The position numbers were made by a program, and so were the translations under genes. From positions 10,354,001 to 10,418,000 of the forward strand of contig CP018627.1 in NCBI GenBank assembly GCA_002021875.1: DNA of 64,000 nt, given 5' to 3'. The stretch comes from Streptomyces hygroscopicus. Its GTDB lineage: Bacteria; Actinomycetota; Actinomycetes; Streptomycetales; Streptomycetaceae. A model generated the notes under the pieces. The model was not told the DNA's origin, searched no databases, and saw only the letters and a list, made by a program, of their open reading frames with translations. Shown in pieces: positions 28,243 to 37,390 of the stretch. The first letter of the stretch is position 1. Each line of letters starts with the position of its first letter.

Positions 28243-29418
28243 TCAGCCACGCCGAAGGGCGTTGAGCCGGGCGGCCCGGCGGGTCAGGTAGTCGCGCTCG
28301 GCGAGGTTGGGTGCCTGGTGGGCCGCCTCGGCGTACAGCCGTGCCGCCGTCGCCAGGTCGCCGTCGCGCTCGTGGAGGTACGCCGCCACCGCGGTGTGGC
28401 GGGGCATGGGGTGCCCCCTGCTCGAAGAGGCCGGGGACGAGTCGTTCAGCTCCGCGAGCGCCGCCAAACCGGCGCGCGGGCCGTCGGCCTCGCCGACGGC
28501 CACCGCGCGGTTGAGCCGGACGACCGGGCTGTCGGTCAGGCGCACGAGCTCGTCGTACCACTCCAGGATCTGCACCCAGTCGGTCTCCTCGACGGTGGGC
28601 GCGTCGGCGTGGAGTGCCGCGATGGCGGCCTGGGCCTGGAACTCGCCCAGCCGGTCGCGGGCGAGGGCCGCCTGCAGGATCTCGATGCCCTCGGCGATCG
28701 ACGCGGTGTCCCACCGGCCGCGGTCCTGCTCGGCGAGCGGCACCAGACTGCCGTCCGGCGCGGTCCGGGTGGCGCGCCGGGCGTGGTGGAGCAGCATGAG
28801 GGCGAGCAGCCCCGCCACTTCGGGGTGGTCGACCCGGGCCGCGAGCTGCCGGGTGAGCCGGATGGCCTCGGCGGAGAGGTCGACGTCGCCGGAGTAGCCC
28901 TCGTTGAAGACCAGGTAGAGGACGCGCAGCACGGTGGCGACGTCGCCGGGCTGGTCGAATCGCACATCGGAGACGGTGCGCTTGGCCCGGCTGATGCGCT
29001 GCGCCATGGTCGCCTCGGGCACCAGGTACGCCTGGGCGATCTGGCGGGTGGTCAGCCCGCCCACGGCGCGCAGGGTGAGCGCGACCGCGGACGACGGCGT
29101 CAGCGACGGGTGGGCGCACAGGAAGTAGAGCTGGAGCGTGTCGTCCACGGCGGGCGCGGGCCCGGGCGCCGGCTCCTCGTCGACGCGGTCCTCCCGCCGG
29201 CGGCGGGCGGCATCAGAGCGGGTGGCGTCGAGGAACTTGCGCCAGGCCACGGTGACCAGCCAGCCCTTCGCATCCCGCGGAGGGTCGGCCGGCCAGCCGT
29301 GGACCGCCTCGACCAGTGCGTCCTGTACGGCGTCCTCGGCCGCCGCGAAGTCGGCTCCGCGGCGGACGAGGACGGCGAGCACGCTCGGCGTGAGGCTCCG
29401 GATCAGGGCCTCGTTCAT
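28243..29418 (-). CDS. ECF42-type RNA polymerase sigma factor
   Basis: A 391-residue extracytoplasmic-function sigma factor. Region 2 (about residues 5-75: AAEDAVQDALVEAVHGWP, WLVTVAWRKFLDATRSD) and region 4 (about 125-175: GLTTRQIAQAYLVPEATMAQ) are followed by a helical TPR-like extension of about 200 residues (RVLYLVFNEGYSGD, WVQILEWYDELVRLTDSPV). This extension defines the ECF42 group, where it is needed for activity, and there is no anti-sigma factor. The ATG overlaps the stop of the upstream YCII gene by 4 nt (ATGA), so translation is coupled, as is usual for this group. Confidence 0.94.
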   Translation of the reverse strand: MNEALIRSLTPSVLAVLVRRGADFAAAEDAVQDALVEAVHGWPADPPRDAKGWLVTVAWRKFLDATRSDAARRRREDRVDEEPAPGPAPAVDDTLQLYFLCAHPSLTPSSAVALTLRAVGGLTTRQIAQAYLVPEATMAQRISRAKRTVSDVRFDQPGDVATVLRVLYLVFNEGYSGDVDLSAEAIRLTRQLAARVDHPEVAGLLALMLLHHARRATRTAPDGSLVPLAEQDRGRWDTASIAEGIEILQAALARDRLGEFQAQAAIAALHADAPTVEETDWVQILEWYDELVRLTDSPVVRLNRAVAVGEADGPRAGLAALAELNDSSPASSSRGHPMPRHTAVAAYLHERDGDLATAARLYAEAAHQAPNLAERDYLTRRAARLNALRRG

Positions 29419-29834
29419 TGATGAGGGCACTCCGTGATGGTGGGGTGCGGGCCCAGGAACGGGCGCAGCTCGAGCCACTCGTGGATCGGCTTGCCGCCCG
29501 CCCCGGGGGCGGCCGACAGCTCCCCGGCCAGTTCGACGGCGCGCTCGTAGCTGTCGACGTCGATGATCATCCAGCCCGCGATGAGGTCCTTGGTCTCGGC
29601 GAACGGGCCGTCGGTGACCGGCGGGCGCCCTTCACCGTCGTACCGCACCCATGTCCCCTCGGGGGCGAGTGCCTGGCCGCCGACGAACTCGCCGGTCCCC
29701 TCCAGCCGCGCCGCGAAGTCGTTCATGTACTGCACATGCGCCGAGACCTCCTCCGGCTCCCACTGGTCCATGGGTACGTCGTTGACCGCGGCCGGAGCGC
29801 CACGGTAGTGCTTGAGCAGCAAGTACTTGGCCAT
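29415..29834 (-). CDS. YCII-related (DGPF) protein paired with ECF42 sigma
   Basis: A 139-residue protein with a YCII/DGPF domain: MAKYLLLKHYRGAPAAVND, TDGPFAETKDLIAGWMIIDV and PIHEWLELRPF. The DGPF motif is visible as TDGPFAETK. Genes like this are nearly always adjacent to ECF42 sigma factors and are their targets. It overlaps the sigma gene by 4 nt. The molecular role of DGPF proteins is unknown. Confidence 0.93.
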   Translation of the reverse strand: MAKYLLLKHYRGAPAAVNDVPMDQWEPEEVSAHVQYMNDFAARLEGTGEFVGGQALAPEGTWVRYDGEGRPPVTDGPFAETKDLIAGWMIIDVDSYERAVELAGELSAAPGAGGKPIHEWLELRPFLGPHPTITECPHQ

Positions 29835-30020
29835 CGTGTTTCTCCTTGGTGCTGATGCGACCCATTGTGGTCGCGTTCACCTCGGGGACGGAGCCGGTCG
29901 CGGGTTCTCGACATCGCCGTCCGAACTTTTTTCGGTGCCCGTGCACGAGCAGGGGTGAGCGGACCGCTCCGGGGGTATTTCCGGGCCCTGCACAAAGGTG
30001 ATCAGGACCAGGACCGGCCC

Positions 30021-30557
30021 TCACCCCGTTGTGCCGGGCCCTGGTGTGAACCGGGGGCGGGGGGGCTGGTTCCAGGAGCGCAGTTTCTCGGGGTCGAGGA
30101 CGACCCAGACCCGTGCGACGCGGCGGTCGGTGATGTCGAGGCTGATGACGGCGGCGACCTGGCGGCCGTAGCGGGCGACAAGGCCGGTTCGCCCGTTGAC
30201 AGGGTGGGTGGTCAGGGTGGTGCGCGGGCGGTGGGCCAGGAGCGTCAGCAGGCTGTGGGCGACCCGTCGGCTGCCGTGCGCGGGCCTGATCAGCGTCCGG
30301 ACCTTGCCGCCGCCGTCGAAGAACGCCGTGGCGTCCGGACACAGCAGCGACGCGAGCAGTTCGGCGTCCTCGCTCAGACAGGCCCGGCGGACGGCGTGGG
30401 CGAGGGCATCGTGCTCGTCCGGCGTCGTGGGGCGCGAGTGCCGCATCCGGAGGCTGTGGCGGGCCCGGTCGGCGAGTTCGGCGCACTCCGGCTCGGTGCG
30501 CCCCATGATGTCGGCGACCGTATCGGGGGCCATGCCGAAGGCGTCACGGAGCACGCG
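30021..30557 (-). pseudogene. ECF41-type sigma factor, 5' part lost
   Basis: The reading frame enters abruptly at VLRDAFGMAPDTVADIMGRT, region 4 of a SigJ/ECF41 sigma factor, and continues through the SnoaL-like C-terminal extension (LLCPDATAFFDGGGKVRTL) to a normal end at 30021. Region 2, about 130 residues, is absent. Upstream sequence is unrelated and belongs to a LuxR gene on the other strand. Without region 2 it cannot act as a sigma factor. The break lies at about 30557. Confidence 0.8.
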
Positions 30558-30558
30558 C

Positions 30559-31054
30559 CCATGTGGACGGCCTGCTCCACCGCGACCCCCGCGCACTGGC
30601 ATCCGCGATCACCGCCTACCGGAGCGGTGACAGGCCGCTGGCCCTGGCCGCGGCCTGCGAGGACCTCGGCGAGCTCCTGGACGCCTCGGCCGATACGACG
30701 GCGGCGATCCCGCACTTCGAAGAGGCGGGCGAGCTGGCGTCGGCCTCAGGAGCCCTGCGCGATCACGAACGGATCAGGCGGCGCCTTCGCCGGCTCGGTG
30801 TACGCACCGGCGCCCCGCGGCACCCCACGACCGGCCCTTCGGGGTGGGGGACCCTGACCGAGTCCGAGCGGAAACTGATCCCGCTCGTCGTGGACGGTCT
30901 CACCAACCGCGCCATCGCCGACCGGCTCTGTGTGTCCGTGCACACCGTCAACACCCACATGAAGCACATCTTCACCAAGCTCGATATCAACACGCGGGTC
31001 GAACTGACCCGGCTGGCGATCGAACGGGGTGCTGTCGCGGGCGGGGCGGACTGA
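30559..31054 (+). pseudogene. LuxR-type (LAL) regulator, 5' part lost
   Basis: C-terminal piece of a large ATP-binding LuxR regulator. It starts at AHVDGLLHRDPRALASAI and has DRPLALAAACEDLGELLD, helical repeats, then a complete LuxR helix-turn-helix (LTNRAIADRLCVSVHTVNTH). The AAA-like module of many hundred residues is missing. A GTG at 30563 could still start a 163-residue DNA-binding protein, so residual function is possible. It abuts the decapitated sigma gene back to back. Confidence 0.78.
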
Positions 31055-31079
31055 GCGGTGCCCGCTCCCGGGGCCGGGC

Positions 31080-31805
31080 TCACCATGGGACGGTCTGACC
31101 GAAGCGATCCAGGTACTCGAGACCAGGCTTCCCCAGCCTGGACAGGAGAACGTCCACCACCCGCGGGACGCTGTCGCCGATGGTGAGTGGCGCGTCCGGT
31201 CCCCCCAGGGTGGTGCTGACCCAGCCAGGCGCCATGAGGACGAATGCGCGCCGGGTCTCGTGCTGTTGGACCTGTCGGACGGAGAAGCCGCGCATGAACA
31301 TGTTCAGGGCTGCCTTGCTGCCCCGGTAGACCTCGCGCGATGCGGTCGTGTTGTTCGTGATGCTGCCTTGCCCGGAGGACATCGCCCCGATGAGTCCGGT
31401 CGGAGAAACGAGGTCTTCGAGTGATTCGATGACGCGCATCGGGCTGAGCGCGTTGGTGACCATCACTTCCACGAAGTCGGTCGTCGGAACGGCACCGATC
31501 GGCGTCGGCTCGTTGTTCGTGGTCCCCGCGTTGACGAAGAGCACGTCGAGTTTGCGTTGGGCGAGACGCTCGTGGAGGGGCGCCAGCTGGGCGGGCTCGT
31601 TGATGTCGAGATGCTCGACGCGGACGCGCCCGTCGGAGCGGTCCGCGAGGTCGTGCAAGAGGGTGCGAGCGGTCGCGTCCCGGACCGTGCCGATGACGTT
31701 CCATCCCCTGTCGAACAGTTCGGCCGCCATCGCGTGTCCGAGACCGCGCGACGCCCCGACGATGAGAGCGGTTGGCGTGTGCTGGTCCGTGTCAGTTGAC
31801 GACAT
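31080..31805 (-). CDS. Short-chain dehydrogenase/reductase
   Basis: A 241-residue SDR with cofactor motif GASRGLG (residues 17-23), LFVNAGTT and an intact YRGSK active-site motif. It lacks the usual long C-terminal substrate loop, like many carbonyl-reductase-type SDRs. It is divergent from a tandem-AsnC regulator about 155 nt away, the likely controller. The substrate is unknown. Confidence 0.9.
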   Translation of the reverse strand: MSSTDTDQHTPTALIVGASRGLGHAMAAELFDRGWNVIGTVRDATARTLLHDLADRSDGRVRVEHLDINEPAQLAPLHERLAQRKLDVLFVNAGTTNNEPTPIGAVPTTDFVEVMVTNALSPMRVIESLEDLVSPTGLIGAMSSGQGSITNNTTASREVYRGSKAALNMFMRGFSVRQVQQHETRRAFVLMAPGWVSTTLGGPDAPLTIGDSVPRVVDVLLSRLGKPGLEYLDRFGQTVPW

Positions 31806-31961
31806 TCCGTGTCATCCCCTTATTTCGAGTTTCGAGGTGCCGACTGTGACGAGCGGCACCCCTCATGCGCTTCTGATGCGCCTCAAGCCTTGCCGCTCCA
31901 TCGCACTCGGGGCACGTCCGGGGCGCGGATTTGTACGATTGCCCTCATGACAGGAGCGCTG

Positions 31962-32999
31962 ATGGCTGAATCCGCCGCTCTGCAGCCCGATGATGTGCGA
32001 GTCATTCGCGCACTCCAGGTGGCTCCACGGGCCTCGTTCGCCTCGATCGCGGCGGTGCTCGGCCTCTCCGAGGGGGCCGTCGGCCGCCGATATCGTCGGT
32101 TGCTCGCCGATGGCGTCATCCGCGTAGCCGGTGTCGTCGATCCGGGGGCGCTGGGACAGAGCAGGTGGCTGGTGCGACTGCGGTGCCGCCCCGGCAGCGT
32201 TACGGCGATCGCCGACGCACTCGCGAAGCGCGACGATGTCAGCTGGGTGGCCCTCGGCGCCGCGGGCTCCGAAATCACCTGCGCGGTCCGGTCGCGGACT
32301 CGGGAACAGCGCGAGGACCTCCTCGGCCGGCGACTTCCGCGCACCGCGGCTGTCATCGACATCAACGCGTCCGCGATACTCCGTCAGTTTGTCGGAGGCC
32401 GCGGCCACTATTGGGCGGCTCTACGCGGCACGCTGACTCCACAGCAGGAGTCGATGCTCGGGAGCGATGGCGCCCCTTTCACGGAATCCCCGGTTGTCCC
32501 TCGCGTTCCCGTGCACCTCAGCCCCGAGGACGAGAAGATGCTCGACCTTCTCGCCGCAGACGGTCGCGTCGGTCTTGCCGATCTCGGCGCAGCGGCGAAC
32601 CTCACGCCTGGACGTGCATCACGCCGTCTTCAAGCCTTGCTCCGGCGCCGGGTCGTCCACATCGATGTCGAGATCGCCGCAGCGGCACTGGGCTATCACG
32701 CTCGGGCGAACCTTTGGCTCCGAGCGCACCCGACGGCGGTCAAGGACATCGGACGCACACTCGCGCGGGAACCCGAAATAGCCTTCGCCGCCGCCGTCTC
32801 CGGGCCCTACAACCTCCATGCCGTCGCGCACTGCCGCGACCTCGACGAGCTGTTCGAATACACCTCGGACCGCGTCGGGTCGCTGTCCGGTCTCCAGAGC
32901 ATGGAGGTCTCTCCTCTGCTTCAGCAGATCAAGCAGGCCGGCACGCTCGTGTCCGGCGACCGTCTCGTCCCACCGCACAGCGCTCGAGCGCGACGCTGA
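31962..32999 (+). CDS. Lrp/AsnC regulator with two AsnC-type halves
   Basis: A 345-residue regulator with two DNA-binding segments: VIRALQVAPRASFASIAAVL at about residues 13-32, and MLDLLAADGRVGLADLGAAA near residue 195, each followed by AsnC ligand-binding-like sequence. Typical Lrp proteins are about 150 residues, so this is the fused double form found in actinobacteria. The ATG at 31962 is chosen because CAGGAG lies just upstream; an ATG at 31947 is possible. The divergent SDR is the probable target. Confidence 0.87.
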   Translation: MAESAALQPDDVRVIRALQVAPRASFASIAAVLGLSEGAVGRRYRRLLADGVIRVAGVVDPGALGQSRWLVRLRCRPGSVTAIADALAKRDDVSWVALGAAGSEITCAVRSRTREQREDLLGRRLPRTAAVIDINASAILRQFVGGRGHYWAALRGTLTPQQESMLGSDGAPFTESPVVPRVPVHLSPEDEKMLDLLAADGRVGLADLGAAANLTPGRASRRLQALLRRRVVHIDVEIAAAALGYHARANLWLRAHPTAVKDIGRTLAREPEIAFAAAVSGPYNLHAVAHCRDLDELFEYTSDRVGSLSGLQSMEVSPLLQQIKQAGTLVSGDRLVPPHSARARR

Positions 33000-33033
33000 A
33001 GGCGCGGGCCCGGCGAGCCGGGCGATGGGTCTG

Positions 33034-35583
33034 TCAGCCGACGACCGATTGCGGGTGGAGCAGGAGCAGAGCGATGTCATCGCTGTGGGGATCGGTATGC
33101 GGGTCGTGGTGGATGAGGGCGTCGGCGAGGGCGTCCATGGGCTGGCCGCGGGCCTGTGTGAGCTGGTCGGCGAGGTGCGTGGTCGCGTCGTCGAGATCGA
33201 CGTCGGGACTCTCGACGAGGCCGTCGGTATAGAGGGCCAGCACGGCGCCGGGCGGCAGGGGGATCTCGGTGGCCGGGTAGTCGGCGCCGGGGTCGATGCC
33301 CAGCAGGAGGCCGGGTGGCAGGTGGAGGACCTCGGTGTGTCCGTCGGGGTGGCGCAGCAGCGGGGGCGGGTGGCCGGCGGTGGCCAGGTGGGCGACGTGG
33401 TGTGCCAGGTCGATGTGGGCGTAGAGGCAACTGGTGAACAAGCCGGGGTCGAGGTCGGTGAGCAGGCGGTTGGTGCGGGCGAGGACTTCCCCGGGATGTG
33501 CCCCGGCGGTGGCGTGGACGGCGGTGCGGACCTGTCCCATGAGGGCGGCGGCGTTCACGCTGTGGCCTTGGACGTCGCCGATGGCCGCGGCGACGGTGGT
33601 GGCGTCGCAGCGGATGAGGTCGTAGAAGTCGCCACCGATGTCCATGCCGCGAGCCGTGGGCAGATAGCGGGCCGCCACCTCCAGCCCGGGCACGGTCGGG
33701 AGGGCGGCGGGCAGCAGGCCGCTCTGCAGACCGTGGGCAAGCTGGTGTTCGGCGTCGTAGAGCCGGGCGCGGTCGAGGGCCTGGGCGATCAGTCCGGCGA
33801 GAGAGGTCAGGACGGCGCGTTCGTCAGGGGGGAAGTCGTGGGGCCGGTCGTAGGAGACCACGCAGCAGCCGACCGGGCGACCGGAGGCCAGCAGCGGCAG
33901 GAACGCCCAGGCCGCCCTTTTGGTCAGCCGTGGGATGTAGGGAGCGAGCTGATTCATCTCGTGCGGGGACGCGAAGAACAGGGGTGCTCCCGTGGTCACG
34001 GCGCGCACGGTAGGGGCCGAGTCGTCCCGGAGGGGAGGGATGTCGAGGCGGTTGATGACCTCGGGTGGGTATCCACGGTGGCCGACGACACGCAGCCGGT
34101 CGCCCTCCGCCACGGACAGGACGAAGCCCTGGGCGCCGAAGGCGGGCAGGACCAGGTCGGCGGTCAGCTCGACCACGTCCTGAACGCTGACGGCCTCGGT
34201 GAGCGCGCCGGCCAGGTGCATCAGGTCGTACAGCCTGCCGGACCGTGTCGGTGTGGCGATGTCCGCCCCGCGTCCCGGGCGGTCGATCGGGGCGGTGTTG
34301 TCGGTGGGGGAGACGCGCACACTGACACCGGAGGCATCCGGGCAGAGCTGGAAGGACAGCCACCGGTCCGGCGGGCGCAGGGCGGTGAAGGACGTGGGCC
34401 GGCGGCCGAGCACAGCGGTCCGGTAGCGGTCGTCGAAGACCGGGTCGTCCAGCCAGGGCAGCGCCTCCCACAGCGGTGCGCCGAGCAGATCCGGGACGCT
34501 CCCGCCGACCAGATCGGCGGCGGTGGCGTTGATGAAAGTGATCCGGCCCGCCACGTCCAGCGCGCAACAGCCCTCCGGGAGGCGGTCGGCGAAGTCCACC
34601 GCGGCCTGTGCCTGGACCGGCCCGGCGGTCCAGGTCCGTGGCGGGGCCGCCACGTGTGGCTCTTCGGGTGCTGTCGGATGGCCGTCCGCGGCGGCATGCC
34701 GCAGGAACGCCCCCACCCGGTCGCAGGTGGAGCCGATCACGGTGCGCTCATGGGCGCTCAGGTGCGGCCGGCGCGGACCGGGCCACAGCAGCACCAGTCC
34801 GCCCCAGACAGTGGTGCCGGATGTGACCGGTGCGGCGGCAAGCGCCACCGGGTAGGGCCATACCAGCGCTGCCCTCGGGTAGCGGCGCGCCAGCTCCGCC
34901 TGGCTGGCGAGCCACACCAGGCGCCGCTCACGCACCGCGTCCGCCACCGGACCCGAAGCCGGAAGCCGCAACCGTTCCCAGAGCTCGGCGATCTTCGGCG
35001 GCATCCCGGTCATCACGGCCAGCCGCAGCACCTGTCCGCCGGGCGGCAGCAGATACACCAGGCCCGTGGACGCGCCCGCTTCCCGTACCGCCGTGCACAG
35101 CAACGCATCCAGCGGCTCCATACCGGAGCCGGCGACAGGTGAGGCATCCTCCCGCGCCCCCTGCCCCTCCTCCGCGACGTGCCGCACACGCCCGAAGCGG
35201 CGCCTGGCCGCCTCGGCGCTGATCCCAAAGGCGGCGCCGATCCGCGCCCAGCCGATCCCGGCCTGCCGATCGGCCAGCACCGCGTGCCGCACCAACCGCT
35301 CGGCCAGTCCGGGAACCTCCGCCACCGCGGCACAGTGGCAGCCCACCGCGGCTTCCCGCGCCGGGGACAGCTCACCCGCCCGCTGCGCTGCCGCCTGAAC
35401 CCGGTCCAGCAGATCCGCGCCCGCGAGCACCATCGCCTGCCGCGACTCGGCCGCCGCCGGCCACCGACACCGCGCCCGCCAGGCCGCCTGCCGGTGTGCC
35501 GGACTGCAATACCGCCGGTTGTGGCCGGCCCGATTCGGTAGCGGCGCATCGCACCAACCGCACCGAACATCACCCATATACAC
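33034..35583 (-). CDS. Zn finger-HTH-GAF-PAS-GAF-SpoIIE phosphatase
   Basis: An 849-residue cytoplasmic phosphatase. The N-terminus has a CxxC...CxxxH finger (C8, C11, C26, H30) and a helix-turn-helix-like segment (AGIGWARIGAAFGISAEAAR, about residues 108-127). A GAF domain follows (about 155-290), then a PAS domain (about 325-440), a second GAF (about 455-600) and a PP2C/SpoIIE catalytic domain (about 610-845; MDIGGDFYDLIRCD, IGDVQGHSVNAAALMG, LALYTDGLVESPD, SDDIALLLL). SpoIIE enzymes dephosphorylate anti-sigma antagonists. No kinase or antagonist is adjacent. The start is uncertain within a few codons. Confidence 0.9.
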   Translation of the reverse strand: MYMGDVRCGWCDAPLPNRAGHNRRYCSPAHRQAAWRARCRWPAAAESRQAMVLAGADLLDRVQAAAQRAGELSPAREAAVGCHCAAVAEVPGLAERLVRHAVLADRQAGIGWARIGAAFGISAEAARRRFGRVRHVAEEGQGAREDASPVAGSGMEPLDALLCTAVREAGASTGLVYLLPPGGQVLRLAVMTGMPPKIAELWERLRLPASGPVADAVRERRLVWLASQAELARRYPRAALVWPYPVALAAAPVTSGTTVWGGLVLLWPGPRRPHLSAHERTVIGSTCDRVGAFLRHAAADGHPTAPEEPHVAAPPRTWTAGPVQAQAAVDFADRLPEGCCALDVAGRITFINATAADLVGGSVPDLLGAPLWEALPWLDDPVFDDRYRTAVLGRRPTSFTALRPPDRWLSFQLCPDASGVSVRVSPTDNTAPIDRPGRGADIATPTRSGRLYDLMHLAGALTEAVSVQDVVELTADLVLPAFGAQGFVLSVAEGDRLRVVGHRGYPPEVINRLDIPPLRDDSAPTVRAVTTGAPLFFASPHEMNQLAPYIPRLTKRAAWAFLPLLASGRPVGCCVVSYDRPHDFPPDERAVLTSLAGLIAQALDRARLYDAEHQLAHGLQSGLLPAALPTVPGLEVAARYLPTARGMDIGGDFYDLIRCDATTVAAAIGDVQGHSVNAAALMGQVRTAVHATAGAHPGEVLARTNRLLTDLDPGLFTSCLYAHIDLAHHVAHLATAGHPPPLLRHPDGHTEVLHLPPGLLLGIDPGADYPATEIPLPPGAVLALYTDGLVESPDVDLDDATTHLADQLTQARGQPMDALADALIHHDPHTDPHSDDIALLLLHPQSVVG

Positions 35584-35696
35584 ACATTACGCCCGTCAGG
35601 GGTGACGGCGGCGTCGGTACGCACATGCTCGTTGTCGGTGGCTGTCGGTCGCGTTGTCGGTGGCGTGTCGGCGGAGTCTGGAACTTTTCAAGAGAT

Positions 35697-35720
35697 CCTG
35701 CCGAATGCCCATTCGGCAGG
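35697..35720. promoter_or_regulatory. Perfect inverted repeat before the monooxygenase
   Basis: CCTGCCGAAT-GCCC-ATTCGGCAGG has 10-bp perfect arms. It ends 22 nt before the 35743 start. It is an operator or a leader hairpin that could sequester the AAGGA site. Confidence 0.65.
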
Positions 35721-35742
35721 CGTGCGACAACAAGGAACCAGC

Positions 35743-36876
35743 ATGACCACTGACGTCACGATCATCGGTGCCGGACTCGGCGGCCTGACGCTCGCCCGCG
35801 TCCTGCACCTCCACGGCATCCCGGCCACGGTCTACGAGGCGGAAATCTCTCCGACGGCGCGTGCGCAGGGCGGGATGCTCGACATCCACGAGGACAGCGG
35901 ACAGCCCGCCTTGCGGGCGGCCGGCCTGATGAACGAGTTCCGTAGCCTCATCCTGGAGGGCCGCCAGGCGATACGGGTTCTCGACCTGGACGGGACCGTC
36001 CTGTTCGACCATGCCGACGACGGCACTCGTGGCAACCCCGAGGTGCTGCGCGGCGAGCTGCGGCAGATGCTCCTCGACTCGCTCCCGGCCGGCACCGTCC
36101 GATGGGGCCACAAGGCCAGCGGTACCCGTGCCCTCGGTGCGGGCCGCCATGAGGTGACCTTCGCCGACGGCACCACCGTCACCACCGGCCTGCTGGTCGG
36201 CGCCGACGGCGCGTGGTCCCGAGTCCGGCCACTGCTTTCCGGTGCGGCACCCGAGTACATCGGCATGTCGTTCGTCGAGACCTACCTGTTCGACGCCGAC
36301 ACCCGGCATCCGGCCGGCGCGAAGGCGGTCGGCAGCGGGTCGCTGTTCGCGCTCGCGCCGGGCAAGGGATTCCTGGCTCACCGGGAGCGGGCCGGCACCC
36401 TGCACGCCTACATGATGCTCGCCCGGCCGCGGGACTGGTTCGCGGACATCGACTTCACCGATTCCGCCGCGGCCACCGTACGGATCGCGCAGGAATTCAA
36501 CGGCTGGGCACCGGAACTCACCGCGCTGATCGCCGACGGTGACACCGCACCGGTCCTGCGGCCCCTCTACGCCCTGCCCATCGAGCACCGGTGGGAGCGG
36601 CAGCCGGGGGTGACCCTGCTCGGCGACGCCGCCCACCTCTCGCTCCCGAACGGCGAGGGCGCCAACCTGGCCATGTACGACGGCGCCGAACTGGGCAAGG
36701 CCCTCGCCGCGCACCCCGAGGACGTCGAGGCCGCGCTCACCGAGTACGAGCAGGCCATGTTCCCCCGCAGCGCCGCGGCCGCCACCGAAGGAATCCAGGT
36801 CCACGAGATGTTCTACGGAGCGGGCGCACCCCACAGCCTGATCAACATGATGACCGGCCACGAGCAGACCCCGTGA
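35743..36876 (+). CDS. TetX-like FAD-dependent monooxygenase
   Basis: A 377-residue class A flavin monooxygenase. It has the N-terminal FAD motif IIGAGLGGLTLARVL (residues 6-20), the DG motif VGADGAWSRVRP, and the GD motif LLGDAAHLSLPNGEGANLAM near residue 290. Sequence style resembles TetX and rifampicin monooxygenase relatives, so drug or polyketide hydroxylation is possible but not shown. The ATG follows AAGGA. A strong inverted repeat directly upstream suggests repressor control. Confidence 0.9.
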   Translation: MTTDVTIIGAGLGGLTLARVLHLHGIPATVYEAEISPTARAQGGMLDIHEDSGQPALRAAGLMNEFRSLILEGRQAIRVLDLDGTVLFDHADDGTRGNPEVLRGELRQMLLDSLPAGTVRWGHKASGTRALGAGRHEVTFADGTTVTTGLLVGADGAWSRVRPLLSGAAPEYIGMSFVETYLFDADTRHPAGAKAVGSGSLFALAPGKGFLAHRERAGTLHAYMMLARPRDWFADIDFTDSAAATVRIAQEFNGWAPELTALIADGDTAPVLRPLYALPIEHRWERQPGVTLLGDAAHLSLPNGEGANLAMYDGAELGKALAAHPEDVEAALTEYEQAMFPRSAAAATEGIQVHEMFYGAGAPHSLINMMTGHEQTP

Positions 36877-36919
36877 GACACCGGCCGAGGGGACCCAGGG
36901 TGGCCACATCCGCCCCAGG

Positions 36920-37303
36920 TCAGGGGTGTTGGAGCCGGGCGTGCAGGAGGCAGAACACGTTGCCTTCCGGGTCGGCCAGGACGTGCCAGTTCTCGGTGCC
37001 GGTCTGGCCGACGTCGGCGGGCCTGGCGCCGAGAGCGAGCAGCCGCTCCAGTTCGGCGTCCTGGTCGCGGTCGGTGGCGTTGACGTCGATGTGCAGGGGG
37101 AGCTTCCCGGTCCGCGGGTCGCTGTTGGGGCTGAGGACGAGGGTGGGCCGCAGGCCGCCGAAACCGGTGTCGGGCGGCCCGATCTCGATGCTTCCGTCGT
37201 CTTCCCGGCCGAGTTCGACGTAGCCGAGGACCTCGCTCCAGAACGCGGCGAGCCGCTCGGCGTCGGCACATTCGAGGACCAGTTCACTGATGCGGCAGGC
37301 CAT
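36920..37303 (-). CDS. VOC family (glyoxalase-like) protein
   Basis: A 127-residue vicinal-oxygen-chelate protein with two beta-alpha-beta-beta-beta units: ISELVLECADAERLAAFWSE and LPLHIDVNATDRDQDAELER, ending WHVLADPEGNVFCLLHARL. A metal-site Glu/His pattern is partly kept. The substrate is unknown. It is convergent with the monooxygenase and lies 88 nt downstream of the 2-MIB methyltransferase stop, with its own start. Confidence 0.85.
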   Translation of the reverse strand: MACRISELVLECADAERLAAFWSEVLGYVELGREDDGSIEIGPPDTGFGGLRPTLVLSPNSDPRTGKLPLHIDVNATDRDQDAELERLLALGARPADVGQTGTENWHVLADPEGNVFCLLHARLQHP

Positions 37304-37390
37304 GCCCGTCAGTGTACGTAGACAACCCGAGAGCCGGCCGGCAGCACGTCGCCCCGCCACATGGCGACGGGGCGGTGTGCCAGGAGGCGG

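Noticed and set aside
32818..35142. 774-residue plus-strand open frame over the SpoIIE gene
   Set aside because: Gly/Val/Arg/Gln-rich shadow. The minus strand gives a clear GAF-PAS-SpoIIE protein.
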